From the NCBI GenBank assembly GCA_030280995.1, contig JASXTE010000004.1, forward strand, positions 18,429,185-18,493,184: DNA of 64,000 nucleotides, in the 5' to 3' direction. The DNA is from Hemileia vastatrix (Eukaryota > Basidiomycota > Pucciniomycetes > Pucciniales > Zaghouaniaceae). A program made the translations under genes and the position numbers. This document shows positions 46,565 through 57,156 of this stretch, piece by piece. The notes beneath the pieces are model-generated. The model ran no database searches. It was not told the DNA's origin and worked only from the letters and a program-made list of their open reading frames with translations. The stretch's first letter is position 1. Each line of letters begins with the position of its first letter.

Positions 46565-47430
46565 TGTTAGTCCTCCAAGACTTTAAAATGGCTACTTTTC
46601 AAGACGTTCTTTAAGGTTTTTTATACATATTTTGGATCTGTTAGTCCTCCAAGACTTTAAACTGACTACTGTTCAAGACTTTCCTTAAGGGTTTTATACA
46701 AATTTTGGAGCTGTTAGTCCTCCAAGACTTTAAACTGGCTACTGTTCAAGACATTCTTTAAGGTTTTTTACACGTATTTTGGATCTGTTAGTCCTCCAAG
46801 ACTTTAAACTGGCTACTTTTCAAGACTTTCCTTAAGGTTTTTATACAAATTTTGGAGCTATTAGTCCTCCAAGACTTTAAACTGGCTAATTTTCAAGACT
46901 ATCGTTAAAATTTTTTATTGGATTTGTTAGGTCCACCAAGACCTTAAACTGCAGAGTTATCAAATGTTAGGTCCACCAAGACCTTAAACTGGACTATTAT
47001 CAAGTGTTGGGTCCACCATGACCTTAAACTGGATTTCTTATCGATTAAATGTTTGGTCCACCATGACTTTAAACTGGTAGTTCATTCATTGTTTAGTCCA
47101 CTATGACTTTAAACTGGAAAATTAATATCTGCAGGATAATTCAACATTCATTGGACCACTATGGCCTTATACTGGATTACTTGTCGATCAAATGTTTGGT
47201 CCACTATGACATTAAACTGGATTATCAAATTTATTCAATCTTTGGTCAAGCCTAGGCCTTACTTAGGAATTTATCAAGTTATTTATGCACCTAAACGATC
47301 TTTGGTCCACCAAGACCATAAACTGGCAATCGATTATATGTTTGGTCCACCAAGACTTTAAACTGGAATGTCAATCTTGTTTGGATAACTCAATTCAATC
47401 TTTTAATTTATCACTGTCCACTAAGACTCT
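46565..47430 (+). repeat. Tandem CCAAGACTTTAAACTGG repeats in the N2 3' UTR
   Basis: Five units of about 75 bp (starting near 46,566, 46,638, 46,711, 46,785, 46,859) contain TTAGTCCTCCAAGACTTTAA and CAAGAC...CTTTAAGG. They are followed by about ten shorter units of 38-60 bp with GGTCCACCAAGACCTTAAAC. The 20-bp core is retained while the spacers change. Confidence 0.88.
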
Positions 47431-48097
47431 AAACTGGTTATTCAATTATTTCTGGAATTGGGTGTTGATAAGCTTTAGGAGGCTAAAATTTTAGGTGGTG
47501 ATGATGCTAAAGAAAGCATAATGGTTAATTAGGTAAAATTTGTGGCGCTTTAACATGGTCTAAAGTTAATATTATTATTGGAAGCCTGGCAAAAGTATTT
47601 TATGGGTTTGCTGTAAAGCAAAGTTTGAAAATTGTGATGAAGGAATCAGAAGTTAGGATGGTAGTTGGATTTTAGGGAATGATTTTTTTTAGTGCCTCAT
47701 AGTTAGGCCATTTTTTTTTTTGGTGTGAAGCTTGGAGGACCTTATGGCGAGATTGGAATCATAGAATTCGGCTCAGTGGGGGGCCCTATGAGGTTGGAAT
47801 CAGGAGTATTCGGCTCATAGGAAGATCCACTCTCTCAATGCTGTGACAAGAAGGAAGACTGGTATATGGGAGTCTGAAGGGATTCAAACCTTGCTCTCAG
47901 TAGTGGAATCATCACAAGATTTATATTATTTTATTTTACGTTATATCAAGCCAGAGAAGAAGAAAGAACGTTTTTATTATAAAGATTTATAAGAAGACCA
48001 GCTAAAACAAATTTATCAAATTATTTTATTAGATAAGATAATTCTTTTGGAATTTCTCAACCACTTATGCAAAGTTATAAGAATGGGGACATTCTCG
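47431..48097 (+). other. 3' UTR of N2, part 2
   Basis: Non-coding. It includes a short duplication around GAATCATAGAATTCGGCTCA and GAATCAGGAGTATTCGGCTCA at about 47,756-47,820. No gene is seen before the polypurine tract. Confidence 0.6.
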
Positions 48098-48100
48098 ATT

Positions 48101-48110
48101 GGAGGGAGGA
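48101..48110 (+). other. Polypurine tract of N2
   Basis: GGAGGGAGGA directly abuts the TG of the 3' LTR, the expected position and composition for priming plus-strand synthesis. Confidence 0.85.
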
Positions 48111-49249
48111 TGTGGTAGCCTAAAGTTTAGTACGGCACCTAAGTATGTAAATGGAGTTATCACGGCATGCAAGATTGGTGTTATTATTTTTTTATAAAAG
48201 GGTTTTATTTAATTTATTGGAGTTTAAAATATGAAGAAATTGGTCACGAGCGAATGCCTACACGAAAACAATTTATTTTACGGAGAAAACTTATTTTTAC
48301 GGTCTGAAAATTTATAAGTATCAAGTCGAGTTACTCAAGAACCTTGGGAAATTTTCCCAGAATTTTTACTATTTTTCTTATATTTTTAAATGAATTTTAA
48401 AGTTTTATAGGAATATTTACGTTTTCAAAAATTACTTAACTTTGATGAATTTTCACGGGGTAATTAGAGCTGCGCAGACTACGAAAATTAGTTTGGTAGG
48501 TAAAGGGGAAGTAGCTCTATTACGTGTAATTTTTCTAGATTTTTTATTATGGTTTTAAGGTTCTAAATTGAGTCCGGAAGTCCGGACGGACTCCGTTTCG
48601 ACTCCATACGGACTCCGTACGGACTCCGCTTTGACTCCGTACGGACTCCGTACGGGCTCCGGATTGACTCTGGAAGAGCTCTGGAGGGGAAAACTTAGGC
48701 ACGTGACTAGGAATACTTAAGCGACTCTCAAACTCGAAATTGAGGGGGGGACACATCATACAGCTTAATCATTAACCACCACGGTCTCATTTTTTATTAC
48801 TCAACAAATTAAATAAATTGTAATACCCTTATAACTTTATATTTTATATAACATTTTAGAAATACTACTCAACAATTTAAATCACACTTCATACAGGGTA
48901 TCTTTAGAAAGGTCTTCATCGCTGGGACTTGATTATTGCTGTCTCATATAAATTTAAATTATTATAAAAACATAAAAGTCAATCTTTTCAGATCTTTCAC
49001 TGGTACACCTTAATTGTTGTTATCAGTATTTCTTTTATCAACAGCCACGATCATTTAATCTCAATAAGCGTTAATTATTTTAGAGTTTCATTATTTTTAT
49101 CAATCAGATCTAAGTAGATTGGTTAGCTTAGTGATTTAGAACACCTACTTTGTTATTTTTATTGGAAGGACGGGGTTTTCAGCTAAATCCACATATCTCC
49201 TCCGGATTCTGCTTACAGCAAGGCGACTGTAAGAGTTTACCTTACCATA
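48111..49249 (+). repeat. 3' LTR of N2
   Basis: It equals the 5' LTR in length and, apart from one base, in sequence. It is followed by the TSD ACGT and the resumed N1 antisense gene. Confidence 0.92.
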
Positions 49250-50122
49250 ACGTCTTGTGAAGCTATGGAATACTTCTGTGTCAAAAGTATGGCAACTCGA
49301 GGCCCTCTCCAGAAATGCGAGTTTTGCCATTGGCGACGAGTGGCGTGTGATGCGTTGACAAAGAACGCAGAGATCAAACAACGATTTAACAAGACAAAGT
49401 TTTGGGTGATCCCTAAAACAAAAGAGGTGGTCGAAGACATTTGGGATTTCTCGGTTGGAGACGATCAATCAGTGGGGGAGAATGATAAGGAGCTGAACAA
49501 CGAGATCACAACCTGGGTAACCCAGGCCACAAATTCGAAACGGGGTGTCAAAGAAGAAGTCGACAAATTGGTGGAGGAAGATGAGGATGAAGTCCCTGTT
49601 CCAGGGCAGACACCCAAGAAACGATGGGTGGTCATTGAAGATGACAAGGAGGAAAGAGAAGCAGAGGTAGAGGTGGCTCCAAGATTGTTCTTAGAACCTG
49701 ACCCCATCTTTGAGGTAAGCTTTAGTTGTTGTTTTTTAGGGATGAGGTTACTGATGAGTTTTGTTTAGGCATCGAATACCATTGAAGACCCAATTGGGGA
49801 GTCTGTGTCGCTTTTGCAAACTGAGGCAAACCCTCCGGTCACAGGTGGAATCAAAGAACCTGAGGACACGATGGACCAGGTGTGGTCGAAGAAACCTCGT
49901 CAGGGTTGACGAGTAAGGTTTGCAGAAGAGTTGTGTGGGGAGGTCAATAGAATTATTGACGCTGCTTCCTTCGATGTGGCAGAGGAACTTTTGGAGATTG
50001 GAGAGGTGGTTCCGGTAGGAGAGGAGGAGGTATTTGAGAAATGCAGGAAGGAGATAAGGTTAATTTTGGAGAAGATGAAAAGATTGGTTCGAGAAAAATT
50101 AAAAGAGAAAAATTTGAAATGA

Positions 50123-50821
50123 AAAAGGAGAGATGTAAAGAAGTAGAAAAGTAGAATTGTATTTTAGTTTTATTTTATTTTACTTTAATTTATTTTATTT
50201 TATTATTTTTTTATTATTGTAGGTGAATATTATTATTTTTTATAAGATTTGGAAGAGAGAGAAAAAAAGTTTTAAATAAAATTTTGCTTTAGAATTTGAA
50301 AGAAGAAATTGAAATAAGAAAGAAAGAAGTTATTTAATTGAAGGAAGTTTTAAGTTTTTTAAAAGAAAAATTTATGTAAGAGAAGAGAAAAAAAAATGGT
50401 TGGTGATTGAGATGAGTTTGTTGAAATGAGAATTTAATGAAAGAAGAATTTGTTATTTGCAAAAAGTTGTTTATTGATTTTTTTAAGAATTTTTTAGTTG
50501 AAAAGAGAGGAAGAAAAAAAAAACAGAATTTAGAATTTAAAGAGAATTTGAAAAAGAAGAATCATTTGTTCGAAGAATTTTTATAGGGAGATTTAGAGGT
50601 TGAAGTTAAGTTCAAGGAAATGGTCGTGTCGTACAAGATTTTGATGATTCGAAGGAAAGAAAGTTTTAAAGAGAGAATAAATTTTAGAAAAGAAATTTTT
50701 AAAGAGAATTTTAAATTTAAGGAAAGAATGTATTTAGAGAATTGAAAAAGAAAAGAGAAAGAAAATGTTTAGAGAGATTTAAGAGTTTTTTTATTTTATT
50801 TTATTATTTATGTTTATTCTA
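50123..50821. other. Purine-rich spacer of N1
   Basis: GAAAGAAG and GAGAGAAAAA-rich plus-strand DNA with short T-rich islands. It resembles the N1b spacer at 25,507-25,960. No gene is seen. Confidence 0.6.
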
Positions 50822-51294
50822 TTTATTTTATTTTATTTTATTTTATTTTATTTTATTTTATTTTATTTTATTTTATTTTATTTTATTTTATTTTATTTTA
50901 TTTTATTTTATTTTATTTTATTTTATTTTATTTTATTTTATTTTATTTTATTTTATTTTATTTTATTTTATTTTATTTTATTTTATTTTATTTTATTTTA
51001 TTTTATTTTATTTTATTTTATTTTATTTTATTTTATTTTATTTTATTTTATTTTATTTTATTTTATTTTATTTTATTTTATTTTATTTTATTTTATTTTA
51101 TTTTATTTTATTTTATTTTATTTTATTTTATTTTATTTTATTTTATTTTATTTTATTTTATTTTATTTTATTTTATTTTATTTTATTTTATTTTATTTTA
51201 TTTTATTTTATTTTATTTTATTTTATTTTATTTTATTTTATTTTATTTTATTTTATTTTATTTTATTTTATTTTATTTTATTTTATTTTATTTA
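50822..51294. repeat. (TTTTA)n microsatellite, about 94 uninterrupted copies
   Basis: About 470 bp of pure TTTTA sit in the 3' untranslated part of N1, between the chromodomain end and the antisense gene. The two long ILFYF ORFs are its translations. N1b has only short degenerate TTTTA runs at the equivalent place. Confidence 0.95.
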
Positions 51295-51477
51295 TTTTTT
51301 TTTTTTAATTTTAATTTTGATTTTACTTTTAGTTGGTTTTGGAGAAAATTTTATAGAAGGAGAAGAAAGAAAAAAAAGAGAGAAAAAAGAAAACAAGGCT
51401 AAGAAATTTAAGAGGTGTTTTAGATTTTTTAAGAGAAAAAGAAAAAAAGAAAAAGAAAATTTAAAATAAAAGAAATT

Positions 51478-52965
51478 TTAAGGTTTTGGTTTTAAAGGAT
51501 ATTTCAAATGAAAAGATTTTAGGAGTTCAGGGGCATTAGAAACATTGATGGCTGGTTCCCAGGATGTTTTGTCTGAGTCATTGAGGAAGCCTTCCCATTT
51601 CACGAGGTATTGAAGTTTTCCCTTGCACATTCTTGAATCAAGGATACAACTCACTTCCCACTCTAGATGATCTTCTACTTCGACCGGTTCCGGAGGGGGT
51701 TGGTTCTTGCCCAGGTATATTTCTCGAGCCAGTTCCAGGAGAGATACATGGAAAACAGGGTGAATCGCCTGCCATTTAGGAGGTAACTTGAGTCAAAATG
51801 CAGTTTTAGAGACTTCAGAGTCGATTTCAAATGGTCCCAAGCGCTTTTCAGCCAGTTTCTTTGATGGTTGTGTTGTTCGAATGTTTCATGCGTCGAGCCA
51901 TACTTTGTTGCCTGGTTTAAAGGAAGGAGCAGATTGTCAATGTTTGTCGGCCTGTTCCTTGTATCTTCGAATCGCTGATTCCAAATATGTTTTAAGTTCT
52001 TCTTGGAGTTGTGATATAGTTCAAAGATAAAGTTCCGCAGGATGATTAGTTCCTACATGGATTGAGTTGAATCAAGGATGTCATCCATAAATGGTTTCGT
52101 AGGGAGATTGTTGTGTCGAAGAATGAGTCGAGTTATTATAAGCAAATTCGGCCAATGGTAACCATGTGGTCCAATTGTCTTGTTGGTAACTGACATACAT
52201 TGGAAGATATTGTTCGAGGATTTGGTTAAATCTTTCTGTTTGACCATCGGTTTCAGGGTGATAGGCCGTGGAGAGGTTCCTCGTGATATTGAGTTGTCAA
52301 CACAGTTGGGTCCAGAATGTGGATACAAACAATGAGCCTCTATCTGAAATAATATCATTTGGTAAGCCATGTTTGGAAAATACATATTCTAGAAACAATT
52401 TTGACAAATCTTCTGCTGTAGCAGTAGTAGTGGTTTTAATAAAAATAGACATTTTTGAAATTCTATCTACTATTACTAATATAGCATCAAAATCATTAGA
52501 AGAAGGAAGTTGAGAAATGAAATCCATCGATAAAGATTCCCAAGGTTTAGAGGGAATAGGAAGTGGTTGAAGCAACCCATGCTTCTGGTGACAGGGAGCT
52601 TTATTCCTATTACATTCGTAACAAGCTTTTATATAGGCCTTGATTTCCCTGGTCATACCTGGCCAGAAGAAATCCCTCGCTATTAACTGGTAGGTTTTAT
52701 CAACCCCAAAATGACCAGCTAATGGAGAATCATGTCGACTGTTGAAAATCCATAATTTTATCTCATTGTTGTCGAGTATGACTACTCTACCTTCAAAGAC
52801 TAATAGACCTGATTCAATACTAAATCTTTTGGCCCCTTGCTTCGAGAGTATCTTGTCTTTTAACCCTAAACAATAATCGTCCTTCGACTGAGCTTTGAGG
52901 ATGTTGGTTAGTGGATTTCGAAAAGATTGGATTGTCATCGAATTAAGTTGATGAGTCGTTAACAT
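51478..52965 (-). pseudogene. Integrase of N1 with C-terminal chromodomain, broken
   Basis: The open piece 52,297-52,965 has the HHCC zinc region (HDSPLAGHFG to CYECNRNK) and core motifs MDFISQLPSS and IISDRGSLFVSTFW. After a stop, the Glu motif [14 protein letters not shown] lies near 52,240. The chromodomain, GKLQYLVKWEGFLND with SWEPAI, is at 51,546-51,625, and the frame ends near 51,478. At least five stops interrupt the C-terminal half. Chromodomains steer integration to chromatin marks such as H3K9 methylation in known chromoviruses. Confidence 0.85.
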
Positions 52966-52968
52966 TGA

Positions 52969-53706
52969 TTAGTTGAAAATTGATTGCACATTTTCTGGGT
53001 TCTTGTCAGCAAATGTGTCCCCCCGCTGTGGGTAAACGTCGTCCCGACGTGACAAGATATCTGGAACAATGCAGTTTTTACCTGGGAAATAGGAAATAGA
53101 GAAGGAAAATTCAGACAAAAATTCAGCCCACCTGGCTTGACGCCTGGTTAACACTTTGGAAGACATGAAGTATTTTAAAGCATTATGATCTGTTAAAATT
53201 TGAAAAGGACTATATAGGCTGAGAAGAAAAGAACACCATTTTTTAAGACAATGGATAATAGCTAAAAGCTCTTTGTCATGAATTTCATAATTTAATTCTG
53301 CGGCTATGAGTTTGCGTGACTCAAAAGCAACAGGATGAAACAAATTTGTTTCAGGATTTAATTGGGAGATGACCCCTGCAATAGCATAATCGCTGGCATC
53401 TGTCTCAACTATTGTCAAAGCAGAAGGATCAAAATGTCGAAGAATTGGGGCTGTGGTGAACGCCGTTTTTAGTGCTTGGAATTCCTTTTGTGCTGTAGAA
53501 GTAAAAACAAAAGGAATGTCTTTTCTAAGAAGAGAAGTAAGATTGGAAATAGTTTTAGAGTAATCTTTAATAAATCTTCTATAGAAGTTTGCAAAACCCA
53601 AAAATCCTTGGAGCAATTTAATGGTTTTGGGCTCAGGCCATTCCAGGATTTTCTGGACTTTTTTGTCATCCATGACTAAACCGTCAGTGGCCAACGTAAA
53701 ACCCAA
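52969..53706 (-). pseudogene. RT thumb and RNase H of N1
   Basis: A 245-codon open piece begins after LGFTLATDG. It holds GFLGFANFYRRFI, TAPILRHFDPSALTIVETDASDYAIAG with the first RNase H Asp, YEIHDKELLAII with the Glu, and ILTDHNALKYF with the next Asp, then WAEFLSEF and FPGKNCIVPDILSRR. It is open internally but is cut off on both sides by stops. Confidence 0.82.
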
Positions 53707-54330
53707 AAAATCAATTGATTTGAGGTGGAATTCTCATTTATTATGCTTGGCGTAGAGACCATGATCTCGAAGACAATTTAGGACCTGTCAAACATGATGA
53801 ATATGTTCATCTAGTGTTTTCGAGAATATTAAAATATCATCTAAATAGACGACTACAAATTGTTCAACAACATCTTGAAAGATGTCATTAACAAAAGTTT
53901 GAAAAGTTGAAGGTGCGTTACACAATCCAAAAGGCATAACTAAATATTCAAAGCTACCAAATCTAGTGCGCATTGCAGTCAGTGGTTCATGACCTTCTGC
54001 AATGCGATTCAGATTGTAAGCGCCTCTAAGACCAATTTTAGAAAAGAAATTAGCACCATTGAAAAGGGTAAGAAGTAATGACATAGGAGGAACAGGATAT
54101 GCATTCTTCTTAGTGACTGTGTTGAGCTTTCTATAGTCAACATACACAACCTAAGACTACCGTCCTTCTTTTTTACAAAGAGGATAGGGGAGCCGGTTGG
54201 AGATTTACTGGCTCTGATGAAACCTTTGGCTGCATTCTCTGCAATGTAGTCTTGAAGAACTTGAGATTTGTCCTTCAACAAAGAATAGACAGGACCTGCC
54301 GGAGGTACTGGGCCTATTAACTCTATTTGA
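53707..54330 (-). pseudogene. Reverse transcriptase of N1, frame-shifted
   Basis: Piece 54,009-54,281 holds FIRASKSPTGSPILFVKKKDGSLRLC. A frameshift near 54,150 leads to piece 53,788-54,147 with VDYRKLNTVTKKNAYPVP, FGSFEYLVMPFGLCNAPSTFQ and the catalytic VVVYLDDILIFS. A TGA at about 53,785-53,787 and a TGA near 53,738 (in KHNK-stop-EFHL) follow. All RT motifs are still readable. Confidence 0.82.
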
Positions 54331-54341
54331 TGGTCGTAGGG

Positions 54342-55111
54342 TCAATGAGGTAGTAACTTATCAGCCTTGCATATTGAGAAAATATCGAGGAAATCATGGT
54401 AGATTTCTGGTAGAGTTGATTTAATGGCTTCAACGTTGATTTGGTCGTCCTCTTCATCTTCGAGAGAATCTGTCGAGGGGATACCTGTATTGAGAGAGCA
54501 GAATTCGATTACTTCGAGGCAATTTAAATCCTCTTCGAGTGAAGTTATCGAGCTAGAAGGGTTAGCCAATTTCTCATTTAGAGAAAGATCAGATGCTTGC
54601 AATTCATCTGGCAGAGATTTGTCCTCTAGCAGGAAGTTGTCAGGCGGGTTGTTTAACTCCCTATTGACCTGCATTGAAGAATAAGAAATATACTTAGAGC
54701 GTGGGGTGATCAATCCCTTAGTCCAATCAATTTCGGGATTCCAATGCGTTAAAAAGTCATGGCCAAGAATGGTATCGTCCATCCTTGGGGCATCCAAGAC
54801 TGATGATTCCCACTCGAAGGGTGGAAAGTTCGGAAAGTTGAAAACCCATAAAACTTTCTTAATTACCCAATATTTGGGCTCCTCTGATTCGACCAAATAG
54901 ATTGGAGTTCGATCAAAACTGTAAATGTTAGTTGAAGCTTCTCGGCAAAAGATAAACTAACAAAAGAAATTGAAGCTCCAGAGTCTATAAGACAACTGAA
55001 GGGGATATCCTCCTTAAAAAGAATGAATCTCAATCGATTTAAGGCAACTCCAGTCCTTAAGACATGGAGGTTCTGTGCACTGGGAGAGATAAGATAGTTT
55101 GCTTTGCACAC
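54342..55111 (-). pseudogene. Protease region of N1, frame-shifted
   Basis: Piece 54,863-55,111 contains FSCLIDSGASISFVS, the aspartic protease active site. A frameshift near 54,890 connects to 54,342-54,896 with MDDTILGHDFLTHWNPEIDW, the usual protease C-terminal block. An acidic linker rich in Glu, Asp and Ser follows. It ends in a TGA where relatives would have an Arg before PYDHxIEL. Confidence 0.75.
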
Positions 55112-55125
55112 AAGTAAACTATCTA

Positions 55126-56313
55126 CTAGTTTTTTGACTTCGAACTAGTACCTTCTCTTTCCTTCAACTTTACACAGTCTTCCAACTTGTGATTACCCCC
55201 ACAATACATAAATAACCCATTATCTGCTCGTCTCTTCCTCTCAGCTTCTTTAAGTTCCCCTTTAGGATCCAGTAATTTTCTGATATTGCCTGGGGTCAAG
55301 CCTTTTGGTCGAGGTTTATCCTTTCCCTTATTGGGTTTGGATTGAGGCAAGGAGGATTGATTTGGTCGTGGGTGTGAAGAAGATCCCGATTTAAAATTTA
55401 GGCCTTGAGATTTGTTGGCATATCAACGATGTTGAGGTCGTCCTTGATAAACGCCGTCAAGTTCCAGGGTTTGATCCATTAAATCTGTTAAAGTAGTCAT
55501 CTTCTGACTGTGAAGATTTAATTGATCCAGAATCCTCGAAGGAAGTCCTTTCTTGAAATGATACTTAAGGGCAGCATCATTCCAACCTACTCGAGTTTGA
55601 AGTGCTCTGAAGTTCGAGATATATTCAGAGGCTTTACCATTATCACTCATGCGAAGAAAATCAAGTTCAATTTCTGCATTGTCAGTTTCATTAGGGTCCC
55701 CAAACAATGTAAAAAGTTGGTCTTCGAACTTTTCCCAATTATTGATAAGTAAGTGGGTTTCTGTTGAAGAAAGCATGAGCAGATAAGGTTCGAACCATCT
55801 TGCTGCTTTCCCGGATAGGAATGAAGAAGTGTAAACAACCTTTGATTGGTCGCTATTGAAGGTTCGAGGGTCATTATGGAACAGTAGCTTGCAGGTTTGC
55901 AAGAAGGGTCGCAATCTGTAGGGGTGATCTCCGTCGAATTTGTCAGGAGATTTCATAGAAGGAGTTTTGAACTTAGATCCCTCTGAAGATGTTGGATTTG
56001 AAAGGGTTTTCATGAAAAGTCTCATGAAATCTTCCAGAGAGTTAGATGGTCCAGGTTCTGAGGATTGACCAGAAGGGTGATTAGCTGGGGCAGATGGTGC
56101 CTCGTGCATTGTATCCTCTCCTTCTTCTTCATCAATAGAATCCTCAAAATCTTGTGGGATGTCTTCTACAGATTGAACTGAATGTTGCCGTTCCCTAAGG
56201 TTGAGTGGTTCCAAAGAGTGAGTGCGGGAAACAGACCTTGTGGCTGTTGGCCTGCCCCTAGCGCAAGCTCTAGTAGTAGCGCCCGTAGGAGGAGTGCGTT
56301 GAACAGGTGCCAT
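55126..56313 (-). pseudogene. Gag of N1 with one stop and a damaged zinc knuckle
   Basis: The ATG is at 56,313. The first 296 codons are open to a TGA at 55,423 (CGA-type change), and the same frame continues to 55,126. Features are a low-complexity acidic N-terminus (DSIDEEEGED), a capsid-like domain (FDGDHPYRLRPFLQTC, SFLSGKAARWFEP, FRALQTRVGWND) and a Lys-rich linker. The knuckle reads FMYCGGNHKLEDC, with Phe in place of the first Cys and one residue short. The gene starts 73 bp inside the 5' LTR. Confidence 0.85.
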
Positions 56314-56385
56314 TTTAAAACTTTAAAAACACCTAAAAGGACGTAGTAGTGCAAAGAATGAGAACTACGAAGAATTAAATTATAC

Positions 56386-57156
56386 TGTCACCGGACGACC
56401 TACGCACAAGGTCGAGGATGTTCCTGAGAGTGAGATGAGGGATTTAGAAACTTCTTCGAAGCACAGTGGAATGATTCGAGGAAGTGATTCAAAGGTCACT
56501 CGAAGTAATAGCTACAGGTTCGAGGTATGTTTGAGAAGAATTATAAGATAGTTTCAAAGTTAATCGGAATTCTTAAGATCTCACAAAGGGTTGGAAAACT
56601 CAATAATCAAATATTTAGGATTTAGAAATGATTATTGAGGAAATAAAAGAAAGATACAATAACAATGATGTAACATAAAGATTTTACCACTATTAAATGT
56701 AAATACGTTTTATAATTTAATTCTAGGGAATATCAAACCAAATACCCAACCCTTTTATATCCTTTATTCCTCCTTGCATTGACCTCCCTCTCATCGCACC
56801 ATTCCCATACCATTGACCATTACTAACATACACTTAATCCCTCTTCGCTAATATCTGTCCATGCTCAATTTACCCCTTTTTAATTAATTAAAAAGCTTTC
56901 AATGAAAACTACTACTGTACTATTACGTTGATCCTAGCGCTGTGCGTTGCTTATTGAAAATGAGACTAAGGCACCCTATTGAGAGATTGACTAATTTAGA
57001 TTTAGAGTTTAGGCTAGCGCAGTTGAATAGTAAGTACACAAAGGGGAATTGCAGTTTCTATGGAGAATTGCTTTCTGCGCTTCGAGTATAGATTTAGAAC
57101 TCGATATTATTGATTAATGAGCTGCTTTTGCCTCGAGTGTCACGTGGCGCGTGACA
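56386..57156 (-). repeat. 5' LTR of N1
   Basis: A 771-bp partner of 38,353-39,123 at a constant offset of 18,033 bp. Its right edge is TGTCACGTGGCGCGTGACA, the palindrome with one change. It is followed by TATCC and the resumed solo LTR. Confidence 0.92.

Larger units (their letters stand above)
39318..49249 (+). mobile_element. RT-less Ty3/gypsy-like element N2, recently inserted
   Basis: LTRs 39,318-40,456 and 48,111-49,249 are both 1,139 bp and I find a single difference (T at 40,071, C at 48,864). Ends are TGTGGTA/TACCATA and the TSD is ACGT (39,314-39,317, 49,250-49,253). A PBS, intact Gag-protease ORF, integrase ORF, 3' UTR repeats and a purine tract are present. No RT or RNase H motif occurs anywhere between the LTRs. 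It is thus a complete but non-autonomous element that must borrow reverse transcriptase. Its integrase resembles a large basidiomycete gypsy family in which RT normally precedes integrase. Confidence 0.9.
39230..50122 (+). pseudogene. Antisense spliced gene of N1 with Zn2Cys6-like domain, interrupted by N2
   Basis: The ATG at 39,230 starts MNRPTPTPTPPHP. After 29 codons N2 intervenes (39,318-49,253 with one TSD) and the frame resumes exactly at 49,254. The domain is C-x2-C-x6-C-x12-C-x2-C-x6-C (CTSC, FC, KCEFC, HWRRVAC), the spacing of Gal4-type Zn(II)2Cys6 DNA-binding clusters, with basic residues only in the second half. An acidic stretch and VPGQTPKKRW follow. An intron at 49,715-49,768 (GTAAGC...TTTAG) keeps the frame. 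One TGA at 49,907-49,909 looks like CGA to TGA. The conserved end is FDVAEELLEIGEVV. It may act as a regulator of the element or host (inference). Confidence 0.72.
38353..57156 (-). mobile_element. Chromovirus N1 (8.87 kb without N2)
   Basis: LTRs 38,353-39,123 and 56,386-57,156 are each 771 bp and differ at about 15 positions, mostly transitions (about 98% identity). Ends are TGTCAC/GTGACA and the TSD is TATCC (38,348-38,352, 57,157-57,161). Minus-strand order is 5' LTR, gag, protease, RT, RNase H, integrase, chromodomain, (TTTTA)n, an antisense gene, 3' LTR. Chromodomain integrases mark the chromovirus clade of Ty3/gypsy. N2 is inserted in the antisense gene. Gag-pol is disabled by stops and shifts. 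Confidence 0.9.

Noticed and set aside
50742..51469. ORFs of 188 and 219 codons repeating ILFYF
   Set aside because: They are translations of the (TTTTA)n microsatellite and have no other sequence content.
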